A stretch of 7,287 nt of DNA from Nitrospiraceae bacterium (GCA_003535475.1 DOHC01000314.1:1-7287); one strand, 5' to 3'; shown: positions 1 to 6,490, counted from the stretch's first letter. The notes: generated by a model not told the origin, from the letters alone. Program-made: numbers and translations.

Positions 1-1
1 T

Positions 2-298
2 AAGATTATAGCGGAAGACAAGAGCAGGGATACAATTGAGAATGCTAAGTACACAATGGAAATTTGTAAGAAGTTAAAGTATAAAAAGCCGATTCTTGTA
101 ACATCTGCCTGCCATATGAAACGTGCTATAATGAGTTTTAGAAAAATCGGGATTGATGTTCTTCCCGTGCCTGCTAACTTCAGAACGTGGAAGAACAAAA
201 AATATAGTTGGGAAAGTTATCTGCCCGGAAACTTTGGGGATGCAAACACGGCTATCCATGAGTATTTGGGATTGTTACTCTATAAATTTGCGTATTAG
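2..298 (+). CDS. YdcF/DUF218 family protein, C-terminal part (5' end outside window)
   Basis: The open frame enters from the left edge and ends at TAG 296-298, so only about the last 98 residues are visible. The visible part carries the C-terminal signature of the YdcF/SanA/ElyC (DUF218) family: an ENAKYT helix (the D-T-IENA region), then the core strand and helix [12 protein letters not shown], then a [11 protein letters not shown] strand. In this family the conserved His and Arg of the H-M-x-RA stretch belong to the putative active cleft. Members are small, often membrane-anchored proteins linked to envelope processes, but their reaction is not established. An internal ATG at 56 is not a credible start, because homologous sequence continues upstream of it to the edge. 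The stop overlaps the pdxJ ribosome binding site, so the two genes are probably co-transcribed and translationally coupled. Confidence 0.8.
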   Translation, partial: KIIAEDKSRDTIENAKYTMEICKKLKYKKPILVTSACHMKRAIMSFRKIGIDVLPVPANFRTWKNKKYSWESYLPGNFGDANTAIHEYLGLLLYKFAY

Positions 299-302
299 GA
301 GG
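297..302 (+). promoter_or_regulatory. Ribosome binding site deciding the pdxJ start
   Basis: AGGAGG overlaps the stop codon of the upstream gene. It sits 4 nt before ATG 307 but only 1 nt before the alternative TTG 304. This favours ATG 307 and suggests translational coupling. Confidence 0.7.
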
Positions 303-306
303 GTTG

Positions 307-1020
307 ATGATTCTCGGAGTCAATGTTGACCATGTTGCTACTGTAAGAGAGGCAAGGAAAGGCATAGAGCCCGACCCTGTTATGGCTGCAACTCTTGCGG
401 TATTAGGCGGAGCTGACGGCATTACTGTTCATCTCAGAGAGGACAGGAGGCACATACATGACAGAGATTTAAAGATATTAAGGGAAGTTATCCCTGTTGA
501 GCTAAATCTGGAGATGGCAGCTACAAAAGAGATGATAGGCATTGCGTTGAAGGTAAAGCCTGATATGGTGACGCTTGTGCCTGAAAAACGAGAGGAACTT
601 ACAACAGAGGGCGGGCTTGATGTTAAACGGCAGAAATCAAACCTTAAAAATGCAATCAGGAGGATTCAGGGCGCAGGGATACCTGTCAGCCTTTTTATAA
701 ATCCCTCAACTGATGACATTGCCGTATCTAAAGAAACAGGCGCAGATATGGTAGAGATACACACGGGGCTTTATGCTAATGCAAAGGGCGGGAAACAGGA
801 AAGAGAGCTTACAAAAGTTGCAGGGTCTGTAAATGAGGCATTGAGTCTGGGACTTAGGGCTAATGCAGGACACGGGCTTAATTATTTTAATGTTAAAAGT
901 GTTGCGGCGATTGAGGGATTAAGGGGACTGTACATAGGGCACAGCATTGTCTCAAGGGCTGTGCTTGTCGGGATAGAGAGGGCTGTGAGGGAAATGAAGG
1001 AGTTGATTAATAGTGTTTAG
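307..1020 (+). CDS. pdxJ: Pyridoxine 5'-phosphate synthase
   Basis: PdxJ is the cytoplasmic TIM-barrel enzyme that condenses 3-amino-2-oxopropyl phosphate with 1-deoxy-D-xylulose 5-phosphate to give pyridoxine 5'-phosphate, the last ring-forming step of DXP-dependent vitamin B6 synthesis. The 237-residue product has the usual family length and starts with the hallmark [14 protein letters not shown] (residues 4-17). The catalytic residues are recognisable: His42 in [11 protein letters not shown] (E. coli His45), Glu69 in ELNLEMA (E. coli Glu72) and His189 in NAGHGLNY (E. coli His193). The TLVPEKREE and E-I-HTG-YA motifs are also present. I chose ATG 307 over TTG 304 from ribosome binding site spacing and because family members begin close to the GVNVDH motif. 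It follows the YdcF-type gene by 8 nt and precedes acpS, an adjacency also known from E. coli. Confidence 0.97.
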   Translation: MILGVNVDHVATVREARKGIEPDPVMAATLAVLGGADGITVHLREDRRHIHDRDLKILREVIPVELNLEMAATKEMIGIALKVKPDMVTLVPEKREELTTEGGLDVKRQKSNLKNAIRRIQGAGIPVSLFINPSTDDIAVSKETGADMVEIHTGLYANAKGGKQERELTKVAGSVNEALSLGLRANAGHGLNYFNVKSVAAIEGLRGLYIGHSIVSRAVLVGIERAVREMKELINSV

Positions 1021-1050
1021 TGACACTGAATACTGATTTACTGACACTAA

Positions 1051-1055
1051 GAGGT
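1051..1055 (+). promoter_or_regulatory. Ribosome binding site deciding the acpS start
   Basis: GAGGT lies 6 nt before ATG 1062, where AcpS homology begins. The longer frame opening at GTG 1020 lacks a ribosome binding site and would add 14 residues with no family counterpart. Confidence 0.6.
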
Positions 1056-1061
1056 ATTTCT

Positions 1062-1433
1062 ATGATTTACGGCGTCGGAATAGACCTTGTTAAGATTGAA
1101 CGGATGAAGGATGTTGTTGACAGGTGGGGCAGAAAATTCCTTGAAAGGGTTTTTACACAAAGTGAGATTTCATATTGCTATGAGAAAAAGAACCCTTATC
1201 TTTCCTTGTCAGTCCGTTTTGCGGCAAAAGAGGCTTTAATAAAGGCGATAGGCTCTGAGGTTACTGTATCGCTGACTGATATTGAAGTTATAAATGCTGC
1301 AAACGGCAGGCCTGATATAAAAATCAGCGGCAGGCTTAAAGAATTCTTCAGCGAGAGGTCAATAAAACAGACTGCCCTCAGCCTGAGCCACGAAAAAGAA
1401 TACGGCATTGCCTGCGTCGTGCTGGAAAAGTGA
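1062..1433 (+). CDS. acpS: Holo-[acyl-carrier-protein] synthase
   Basis: AcpS transfers 4'-phosphopantetheine from coenzyme A to the conserved serine of apo acyl carrier protein, which fatty acid synthesis requires. The product from ATG 1062 is 123 residues, normal for the trimeric bacterial AcpS type. The magnesium-binding residues are in place: Asp8 in GVGIDLVKIERM (residues 4-15) and Glu57 in RFAAKEALIKAIG (residues 52-64). The C-terminal LSLSHEKEYGIACVV matches the family's final core strands. It starts 41 nt after pdxJ on the same strand with no visible promoter or terminator between them, so one transcript is likely. A LysR gene begins 19 nt after its stop. Confidence 0.96.
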   Translation: MIYGVGIDLVKIERMKDVVDRWGRKFLERVFTQSEISYCYEKKNPYLSLSVRFAAKEALIKAIGSEVTVSLTDIEVINAANGRPDIKISGRLKEFFSERSIKQTALSLSHEKEYGIACVVLEK

Positions 1434-1452
1434 TTAGCCCAAGTGAATCATA

Positions 1453-2337
1453 ATGGATATACATCACCTTAAAGTTTTTATATCTGTATTTAAAAATAGG
1501 AGCTTCTCAAAAGCGTCGGAACAGCTTAGTCTGACACAGTCTACCATAAGCAGTCATATAAAGGCTGTCGAAGAGGAGCTCGGCTGTAAACTCTTTGACA
1601 GGTTAGGGAGGACAATAATTCCTACGAAAGAAGCCGAACTTCTTTATCCCCGTGCTTCCGAGATAATAGAAAACCTTGAAGAAATCAAATCCGGCATCTG
1701 CCAGATTAAAGATGACATGGGTGGAGAACTTATAATTGGCGCAAGCACCATACCGGGAGCATATGTAATTCCATCCATTGTTTCAGAATTCAAAAGGAAA
1801 TATAAGGAAACATCTTTTCAGGTACTTATAGAAGACTCAAAAAAAATAACTGATATGGTGGCATGCAATGAATTGCTTCTCGGTATTGTTGGGGCAAAGA
1901 TGGAGAACAGAAAGATAGAATACTGTCCCTTTGTTGAGGATGAACTTATATTCATTTCTTCCCCTGAAGTCTTAGATAGAAAAACCATCTCCATGGAAGA
2001 CATAACCGGTGTGCCGTTTTTGCTGAGAGAAGAAGGTTCTGGTACAAGAAAGACGGTGGAGAGGCATCTCTCCGAAAAGGGCATCAGCGTGAAAGATTTA
2101 AATGTTGTTGCTGTTTTAGGCTCTACAGATGCCATGAAGGAAGCCATAAAATCAGGGCTTGGCGCTTCTATACTTTCCAGAGTCGCCGTAAGAGACGAAC
2201 TTAAGACAGGAATACTCAAGGAGGTAAAAGTAAAGGGGCTTGATATGACGAGAAGTTTTTATATCATCACTCATAGAAGGCGTACACTCCCGAAGAATTA
2301 TCGGCTTTTCACCGAGTACCTTAAAGGCAAATCATAA
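1453..2337 (+). CDS. LysR-type transcriptional regulator, probably the selenium-metabolism-associated subgroup
   Basis: The 294-residue product has standard LysR length and layout. An N-terminal winged helix-turn-helix covers about residues 1-60, with recognition region SFSKASEQLSLTQSTISSHI (17-36) followed by KAVEEELGCKLFDR. A periplasmic-binding-protein-like effector domain starts near GELIIGAST (91-99) and includes the REEGSGTR motif typical of CysL/CbbR-like members. Such proteins act as tetramers that bind dyads upstream of targets and respond to a small co-inducer. From memory, a LysR subgroup of this type is annotated as selenium-metabolism-associated and co-occurs with yedF; yedF is present two genes downstream, which supports the assignment. 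The gene starts 19 nt after acpS and has only a weak ribosome binding site (AAGTGA region at 1441-1446). The co-inducer is unknown. The selenium subgroup call is inference; LysR membership is secure. Confidence 0.9.
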   Translation: MDIHHLKVFISVFKNRSFSKASEQLSLTQSTISSHIKAVEEELGCKLFDRLGRTIIPTKEAELLYPRASEIIENLEEIKSGICQIKDDMGGELIIGASTIPGAYVIPSIVSEFKRKYKETSFQVLIEDSKKITDMVACNELLLGIVGAKMENRKIEYCPFVEDELIFISSPEVLDRKTISMEDITGVPFLLREEGSGTRKTVERHLSEKGISVKDLNVVAVLGSTDAMKEAIKSGLGASILSRVAVRDELKTGILKEVKVKGLDMTRSFYIITHRRRTLPKNYRLFTEYLKGKS

Positions 2338-2350
2338 TTTCAACTTAAAA

Positions 2351-2362
2351 AATCTATAGATT
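2351..2362 (+). promoter_or_regulatory. Candidate LysR operator (perfect 12-bp palindrome)
   Basis: AATCTATAGATT is a perfect palindrome in the 107-nt gap between the LysR gene and the transglutaminase-like gene. It also contains a T-N11-A register (T2353 to A2365). Its centre lies about 68 bp upstream of the transcription start inferred from the promoter at 2389-2417, close to the usual LysR recognition site near -65. It has no loop or T-tract, so it is not a terminator. Binding is inferred, not shown. Confidence 0.4.
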
Positions 2363-2388
2363 CCATTCAATCCATCAATATTAACTAT

Positions 2389-2417
2389 TGGACATGCAGT
2401 TTCTCATTGTTTAAAAT
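2389..2417 (+). promoter_or_regulatory. Sigma70-like promoter for the transglutaminase-tRNA-yedF block
   Basis: TGGACA (2389-2394) and TAAAAT (2412-2417) are separated by 17 bp, and each matches the consensus hexamer at 5 of 6 positions. The expected start is near 2424, about 20 nt before ATG 2445. No better promoter is visible before the tRNA, so this one may serve the tRNA as well. Confidence 0.5.
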
Positions 2418-2444
2418 TTTTTATCTTTAATAACAGGAGGACGT

Positions 2445-3473
2445 ATGAAGGCGCTTCGATTTGTCTTTGTAACTGCGATAGTCTTTTCTCTTGCAGCATC
2501 TGCCTTTGCAGCAGGCGCCAAGGCAAGAGAGCGGAGCGCAGAGGTTACTGTTAATGTGGGTTTGCAGACCCCTGCAGAATCAAAAAATGTAAGGTTGTGG
2601 ATTCCCTATCCGGTATCAGACGAGAACCAGACAATTGAAGATGTAAATATTAAGGGTAACTTTTCAAAGAGCAGCATTTATAGGGATGGCAGATACGGAA
2701 ACATGGCGCTTTATGCCGAATGGAATGGTTCATCAAAGGAGAGGTTGCTGACTTACACTTTCAAGGTTAAACGGCGGGAGGTAATTAAAAAAGATTTCCC
2801 TAAAAAAGAATTATCTTTTTCAAAATACGAATTCAGAGAATATCTGACGGCAACGAGTTTCGGGCCGACAGATGGGAAAGTCAGAGCACTTGCGGAGAAG
2901 ATAACAAAGGGGGCAAAGACTAATCTTGCTAAGGCAAGGTTAATTTATGACTGGATTGTGAGCAATATGTATCGCGATCCGAATATAAAAGGGTGCGGCT
3001 TCGGTGAAGTGGACAAGCTCCTTGTTTCAATGGGAGGTAAATGCGGAGACATTCACTCAGTTTTTGTTGCCCTATCAAGGAGTATTGGTGTCCCGGCAAG
3101 AGAGATATTTGGAATACGCATACCAAAAGGCAAGGAAGGAGATATGACAAAGGCACAGCATTGCTGGGCAGAGTTTTATCTTCCGGGCTATGGCTGGGTT
3201 CCTGTTGATCCTTCTGATGTGAGAAAGGCAATGCTTGAGAAAAAGACGGACAGCTTAAATGAGGTTAAATCTCTTGTTGAATATTTCTTTGGCGCGGTTG
3301 ATGAAAGCAGGATTGCATATCAGTCAGGCAGAGACTTAATCCTTAATCCGCAGCAGAAAGAGGGGAAACTGAACTACTTTATGTATCCTTATGCAGAGGC
3401 GGATGGAAAAACATTAAATGAGGATCTGTTTGGATTCAATCTTGGATACAAGATAAGTTTTAAGGAGCTTTAG
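2445..3473 (+). CDS. Secreted transglutaminase-like (cysteine protease fold) protein
   Basis: This is a 342-residue protein with a clear Sec signal peptide: a basic start (MKALR), a hydrophobic core at about residues 6-18, and a probable signal peptidase I site after SAFA (residue 22). It should therefore act in the periplasm or at the surface. A beta-rich region (about 30-130) precedes a transglutaminase-like core. The catalytic triad is visible: Cys200 in GGKCGDIHSVFVALSR, His239 in AQHCWAEFYLPGYGWVPVD and Asp255 in VDPSD. The GVPARE motif just after the Cys helix is typical of the superfamily. Bacterial members are usually proteases, amidases or peptide-modifying enzymes; the substrate here cannot be told from sequence. 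The start has AGGAGG (2435-2440) 4 nt upstream of ATG. It follows the LysR gene and directly precedes an unusual tRNA, so it may be LysR-controlled. No selenium role is known to me for this family. Confidence 0.87.
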   Translation: MKALRFVFVTAIVFSLAASAFAAGAKARERSAEVTVNVGLQTPAESKNVRLWIPYPVSDENQTIEDVNIKGNFSKSSIYRDGRYGNMALYAEWNGSSKERLLTYTFKVKRREVIKKDFPKKELSFSKYEFREYLTATSFGPTDGKVRALAEKITKGAKTNLAKARLIYDWIVSNMYRDPNIKGCGFGEVDKLLVSMGGKCGDIHSVFVALSRSIGVPAREIFGIRIPKGKEGDMTKAQHCWAEFYLPGYGWVPVDPSDVRKAMLEKKTDSLNEVKSLVEYFFGAVDESRIAYQSGRDLILNPQQKEGKLNYFMYPYAEADGKTLNEDLFGFNLGYKISFKEL

Positions 3474-3478
3474 GAATA

Positions 3479-3575
3479 GAGGGGTATGGGACTGGCGTCC
3501 CGGCTGGTCTGCAAAACCAGTATTACGGTGGATAGAGTCTGCTGTGGTGGGTTCAATTCCCACTACCCCTCTCCA
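3479..3575 (+). tRNA. tRNA with selenocysteine-tRNA architecture but cysteine anticodon (GCA)
   Basis: The 97-nt gene encodes its own CCA (3573-3575). The acceptor stem has 8 bp (3479-3486 with 3564-3571), followed without gap by a 5-bp T stem (3547-3551 with 3559-3563) around loop TTCAATT. This gives the 13-bp 8/5 branch diagnostic of bacterial tRNA-Sec. The D stem has 5 bp, or 6 with a T-G wobble (3487-3492 with 3497-3502), closing a 4-nt TGGC loop. The anticodon stem (3503-3508 with 3516-3521, first pair G-T) closes loop CTGCAAA, giving anticodon GCA at 3511-3513. The variable arm is long: 3525-3532 pairs with 3538-3545, including three wobbles. The discriminator is T3572 (U73). Bacterial tRNA-Sec normally has UCA and G73; GCA and U73 are the main CysRS identity elements. 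The gene therefore combines a Sec scaffold with Cys identity. It starts 5 nt after the previous stop codon with no clear promoter of its own. It could be a minor cysteine tRNA or a recoded tRNA-Sec. Confidence 0.9.
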
Positions 3576-3621
3576 ATGGCAGATAGTTATTATCAAAAAG
3601 CAGGATACTTAGCATGGGTTT

Positions 3622-3627
3622 TATAAT
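3622..3627 (+). promoter_or_regulatory. Possible -10 element upstream of yedF
   Basis: A perfect TATAAT lies 27 nt before the yedF start, but no recognisable -35 element or extended -10 TG accompanies it. It may give yedF some transcription independent of the upstream promoter, or be chance in AT-rich sequence. Confidence 0.22.
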
Positions 3628-3654
3628 GCACGATGGTGAGAAAGGAGATAAGTC

Positions 3655-4257
3655 ATGCTCATAGATGCGAGAGGTCTTGGATGTCCGAAGCCTGTTATGC
3701 TGGCTGAAGATGCAGTTTCCAAAATAACCGAAGGAATAGTTGATATCCTTGTTGACAATGAGGCCTCTGTAGAGAATCTTTCAAGATTTGCAGCCAAAAG
3801 CGGTTGTTATTCCGAGGTAAAAAAACAAGATGACTGCTGGCGTGTAAAAATAGTGAAGGGTTATCCGTGCGAAATAAGTTCAGAGTCAAAAATTAAGAGT
3901 GGAGAGTTAGAAGAAAAAACAAGAAGGGACATTCTTCTTGTCATCGGCACAGATACGATGGGAAAAGAGGAATCGCTTGGCAAAGTGTTGATGAAGGGTT
4001 TTTTTGAGACAATGAAGGTAACTAAAGAAATTCCCCACACGATATTTTTTTTAAATGCAGGAGTGAAGCTGACCACCAGCAATGAAGATGTTATTCCTAT
4101 ACTTAAGGAAATCGAAACAATGGGAGTTGAGATATTTTCCTGCGGCACATGTCTGAAATACTATAATCTTGAATCTGAACTGAAAGTAGGATACCGCGGC
4201 ACTACAAATCATATTGTAGAGGGAATAAAGGACTTCCAAAAGGTTGTCTGGATATGA
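3655..4257 (+). CDS. yedF: Selenium metabolism protein YedF (TusA-like plus DsrE-like domains)
   Basis: The 200-residue product has two parts. Residues 1-70 form a TusA/SirA-like domain with the signature DARGLGCPKPV, where Cys10 of the CPxP motif is the persulfide-type carrier residue in TusA proteins. After a linker, residues 93-200 form a DsrE-like domain starting at LLVIGTDTMG and carrying C163-G-T-C166 followed by LKYYNLESELKVG. From memory, this two-domain family is annotated as selenium metabolism protein YedF and occurs in genomes with the selenium trait; its biochemical role is unproven, and sulfur or selenium transfer is inferred from the domains. The short E. coli protein also called YedF has only the TusA part. 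AAGGAG (3642-3647) lies 7 nt before ATG 3655. The gene follows the Sec-type tRNA by 79 nt on the same strand and converges with glyS 50 nt beyond its stop. No convincing terminator is visible between them. Confidence 0.92.
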   Translation: MLIDARGLGCPKPVMLAEDAVSKITEGIVDILVDNEASVENLSRFAAKSGCYSEVKKQDDCWRVKIVKGYPCEISSESKIKSGELEEKTRRDILLVIGTDTMGKEESLGKVLMKGFFETMKVTKEIPHTIFFLNAGVKLTTSNEDVIPILKEIETMGVEIFSCGTCLKYYNLESELKVGYRGTTNHIVEGIKDFQKVVWI

Positions 4258-4307
4258 TTTGGGCGCTAAAAGTTTCTGATGTGCTGAGAATAATCCACGG
4301 CAAATCT

Positions 4308-6386
4308 TTATTGCAGTTTTGAAAAATCTGCTATTGACGATGCAGTTGCCCAGATATCCTTCAGCAGCGCAAGCCTGTTGAGTTTGATTTCTTCCTGTTT
4401 GTCCATTACGAGTACATTATCGAAGAAATAATTGATCGGCTCTGTCAGCTCTGAGAGCGTTCTTATAGATTCAGAATATTTGTGCCCATCCATTAAGCTT
4501 CCGATTCCGGTTTTTATTGCGGTGAATTTCTCATAGAGGTTTTTCTCCGGATCTTCATGGAGCAGTTTTACCTTTAATGAAGGAACTGCAGTCGCAGGGA
4601 TAATATTTTTCACCCTCTTTATGGCAGTGAGAAAATCATTGCAGTCCTCTTTTTCCTTAAAATCCTTAAGAGCCTGAAGTCTTCTCCGTATTTCTTTTAA
4701 CGGGATTTCTGCAGATAGCTGGAGTACAGATTGGATTATATCGGAACCATACCCTTCTGATAAAAACAGAGGCTCAAGCCTTTGCTCAAAGAATCTAAGC
4801 GCTGTCTCTGCAATTTCTCCTGACCGATTAGTACCTTTCAGGTTTTTCAAAGAAGCATCAACAATATCTTTGAGTGATAAATTATAGCCTTTATTCAGCA
4901 GTATTGCTATGACCGCAAGAGTCTGCCTCCTTAATGCAAAGGGGTCTTCCGAGCCTGTTGGTATAAGTCCGATGGAAAAGAAAGAAGTTATATTATCCAG
5001 TTTGTCTGCAAGGCTGAGAATAGCGCCTGTCTCTGTTTCAGGGAGCCTGCCGCCATGATATGCTGGCAGATACTGTTCCATCAAAGCGGCTGCGACTTCT
5101 GTGTCTTCCTTGTCATTGCCCGCATAGTATTTTCCAATAATTCCCTGAAGTTCAGGAAATTCTCTTACGACCCCTGTCAGGAGATCTGTTTTGGAGAGAA
5201 GCGCCGCCCTTTCAACCTTTTGCGTTAGAGAGGCATTTATTTTTGACGCAAGATATGACGCAAGTTTTTGGACCCTCAATGCTTTCTCGTAGAGGTTCCC
5301 GAGTTTTTCCTGATACACCACTTTTTTAAGTCCGCTTATTCTGTCTTCAAGTTTTTTCCTGCAGTCTTCTTCAAAATAGAATTTTGCATCCTCAAATCTT
5401 GCCCTGATAACGCGTTCCGCTCCAATCTTGACAGTCTCTGAATTTTCTTCAGCGGTGTTGCTTATAATGATAAAGTAATTCGTGAGCATGCCTTTAATAT
5501 CTTCAATTGCAAAGTATTTCTGATGTTCTCTCATTACTGTTATAAGCAGTTCCTTTGGAAGTTTAAGATATTCTTTTGAGAAGCTGCCCAGTACCGGAGC
5601 AGGATATTCTACGAGATTTGAGACTGTCTCAATGAGTTCTTCGTCTTTCACGATTTTCCCGTTTATGGAAGATGAGAGCTTCTCCGCTTTCTCTGTTATA
5701 ATCCTTCTTCTTTCCTCAGGGTCGACTATTACATGGTTATTTGCAAGGAGCTTTGCATAAGCCGGTATTTCTTTTATCTGAAAAGCGGCAGGCGACAGGA
5801 ATCTGTGCCCGCGGGTCATATTGCCGCTTTTTATTCCTTCTATCTCAAAATTGATTGTTTCGTTATCAAACAGAGACAGCAGCCATCTGATCGGCCGTAT
5901 AAATCTCATGTCATTGCCGCCCCATCTCATTGATTTCGGAAGATGCACTGAAATTACAATCTTTTTGAGTATGTCAGGCAGGAGTTCTCTGACATAAATG
6001 CCTTTTTCTTCTATGACTGCAACAACGTATTCTCCTTTGTCTTTCTTTTTTACAATAAGCTTTTCCGCGCTTATGCCTTGAGAACCGGCAAATCCTGTTG
6101 CTGCTTTTGTAGGACTGCCGTCCGCGTCAAAAGCTGCTCTTTTGGAAGGTCCGAATATTTCTTTTGTTCTGTCTTCCTGCATCGGCGGAATTCCATGTGC
6201 AATCACTGCAAGCCTACGCGGAGAGCCCACTGTTTTTACTTCTGAGAACCTTATATGATTGTTTTTGAATATTGTCTCTGTGTTTTCCTTTAATTGCCGT
6301 ATGGCAGATGGCAGAAACCTCGCAGGGATGTCTTCTGTTCCTATTTCTAAAAGCAGCGATGAGCGCTGAATCTCGTTGCTTGTCAT
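4308..6386 (-). CDS. glyS: Glycyl-tRNA synthetase beta subunit
   Basis: GlyS is the large beta chain of the bacterial alpha2beta2 glycyl-tRNA synthetase; it binds tRNA-Gly while the alpha chain (GlyQ) carries the aminoacylation site. At 692 residues it is full length. Family hallmarks run in order: LLLEIGTEDIPARFL (11-25), GSPRRLAVIAHG (54-65), LPKSMRWG with RFIRPIRWL (149-169), MREHQKYF (285-292), a central HD-like region with KTDLLTGVVREFPELQGI (399-416), ADKLDN (460-465) and PTGSEDPFALRRQ (476-488), and a C-terminal DALR-type anticodon-binding domain (about 585-685) with FFDNVLVM. GAGGT (6395-6399, reverse strand) sits 8 nt before the ATG. It has its own strong promoter at 6414-6442. Unlike the common glyQ-glyS arrangement, no glyQ lies upstream, so the alpha chain must be encoded elsewhere. 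Confidence 0.97.
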   Translation of the reverse strand: MTSNEIQRSSLLLEIGTEDIPARFLPSAIRQLKENTETIFKNNHIRFSEVKTVGSPRRLAVIAHGIPPMQEDRTKEIFGPSKRAAFDADGSPTKAATGFAGSQGISAEKLIVKKKDKGEYVVAVIEEKGIYVRELLPDILKKIVISVHLPKSMRWGGNDMRFIRPIRWLLSLFDNETINFEIEGIKSGNMTRGHRFLSPAAFQIKEIPAYAKLLANNHVIVDPEERRRIITEKAEKLSSSINGKIVKDEELIETVSNLVEYPAPVLGSFSKEYLKLPKELLITVMREHQKYFAIEDIKGMLTNYFIIISNTAEENSETVKIGAERVIRARFEDAKFYFEEDCRKKLEDRISGLKKVVYQEKLGNLYEKALRVQKLASYLASKINASLTQKVERAALLSKTDLLTGVVREFPELQGIIGKYYAGNDKEDTEVAAALMEQYLPAYHGGRLPETETGAILSLADKLDNITSFFSIGLIPTGSEDPFALRRQTLAVIAILLNKGYNLSLKDIVDASLKNLKGTNRSGEIAETALRFFEQRLEPLFLSEGYGSDIIQSVLQLSAEIPLKEIRRRLQALKDFKEKEDCNDFLTAIKRVKNIIPATAVPSLKVKLLHEDPEKNLYEKFTAIKTGIGSLMDGHKYSESIRTLSELTEPINYFFDNVLVMDKQEEIKLNRLALLKDIWATASSIADFSKLQ

Positions 6387-6413
6387 TAAATATTACCTCT
6401 ATTTTTTCAGAAC

Positions 6414-6442
6414 ATTATAACCTTATGAGAGATTATTGACAA
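6414..6442 (-). promoter_or_regulatory. Sigma70-like promoter of glyS
   Basis: Read on the reverse strand, TTGTCA (6442-6437) and a perfect TATAAT (6419-6414) are spaced by 17 bp. The expected start is about 20 nt before the glyS ATG. Its -35 box overlaps that of the divergent promoter. Confidence 0.65.
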
Positions 6443-6464
6443 GAGAAGTGTGGTTTGTTAGATT
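6436..6464 (+). promoter_or_regulatory. Divergent sigma70-like promoter for the membrane protein gene
   Basis: A perfect TTGACA (6436-6441) is followed after 17 bp by TAGATT (6459-6464), which matches 4 of 6 consensus positions. Transcription from here would give a leader of about 110 nt that includes the palindromic repeat before the GTG start at 6582. Confidence 0.45.
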
Positions 6465-6490
6465 GTTTATGAAGCATTAGTAATGAAATT

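Noticed and set aside
304..306. TTG as pdxJ start codon
   Set aside because: It is only 1 nt from the AGGAGG ribosome binding site, whereas ATG 307 has workable spacing and fits the family N-terminus.
1021..1048. Direct repeat TGACACT (1021-1027 and 1042-1048) before acpS
   Set aside because: Seven bases with no dyad, promoter or known binding pattern; likely chance.
1020..1061. N-terminal extension of acpS from GTG 1020
   Set aside because: There is no ribosome binding site, and the extra 14 residues do not resemble AcpS, whose homology starts at MIYGVGIDL.
1818..2219. Reverse-strand open frame of 133 codons inside the LysR gene
   Set aside because: Serine- and threonine-rich shadow of a well-supported gene, with no domain signature.
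3479..3575. Reading the tRNA as a normal 7/5 tRNA-Cys or a class II Ser/Leu tRNA
   Set aside because: A 7-bp acceptor would leave an unpaired base between the acceptor and T stems, while the eighth pair (A3486-T3564) is perfect. Normal tRNA-Cys lacks a long variable arm, and Ser/Leu tRNAs do not carry GCA.
3576..3626. Small open frame of 16 codons just after the tRNA
   Set aside because: Its ATG abuts the tRNA 3' end with no ribosome binding site, and its sequence shows no recognisable feature.
4255..4272. UGA readthrough at the end of yedF as selenocysteine insertion
   Set aside because: The frame meets another stop after three codons, and the YedF domain is already complete.
4256..4306. 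GATTTG...CAAATC inverted pair as a bidirectional terminator between yedF and glyS
   Set aside because: Only 6 bp with a 39-nt loop and no T-tract; too weak to call.
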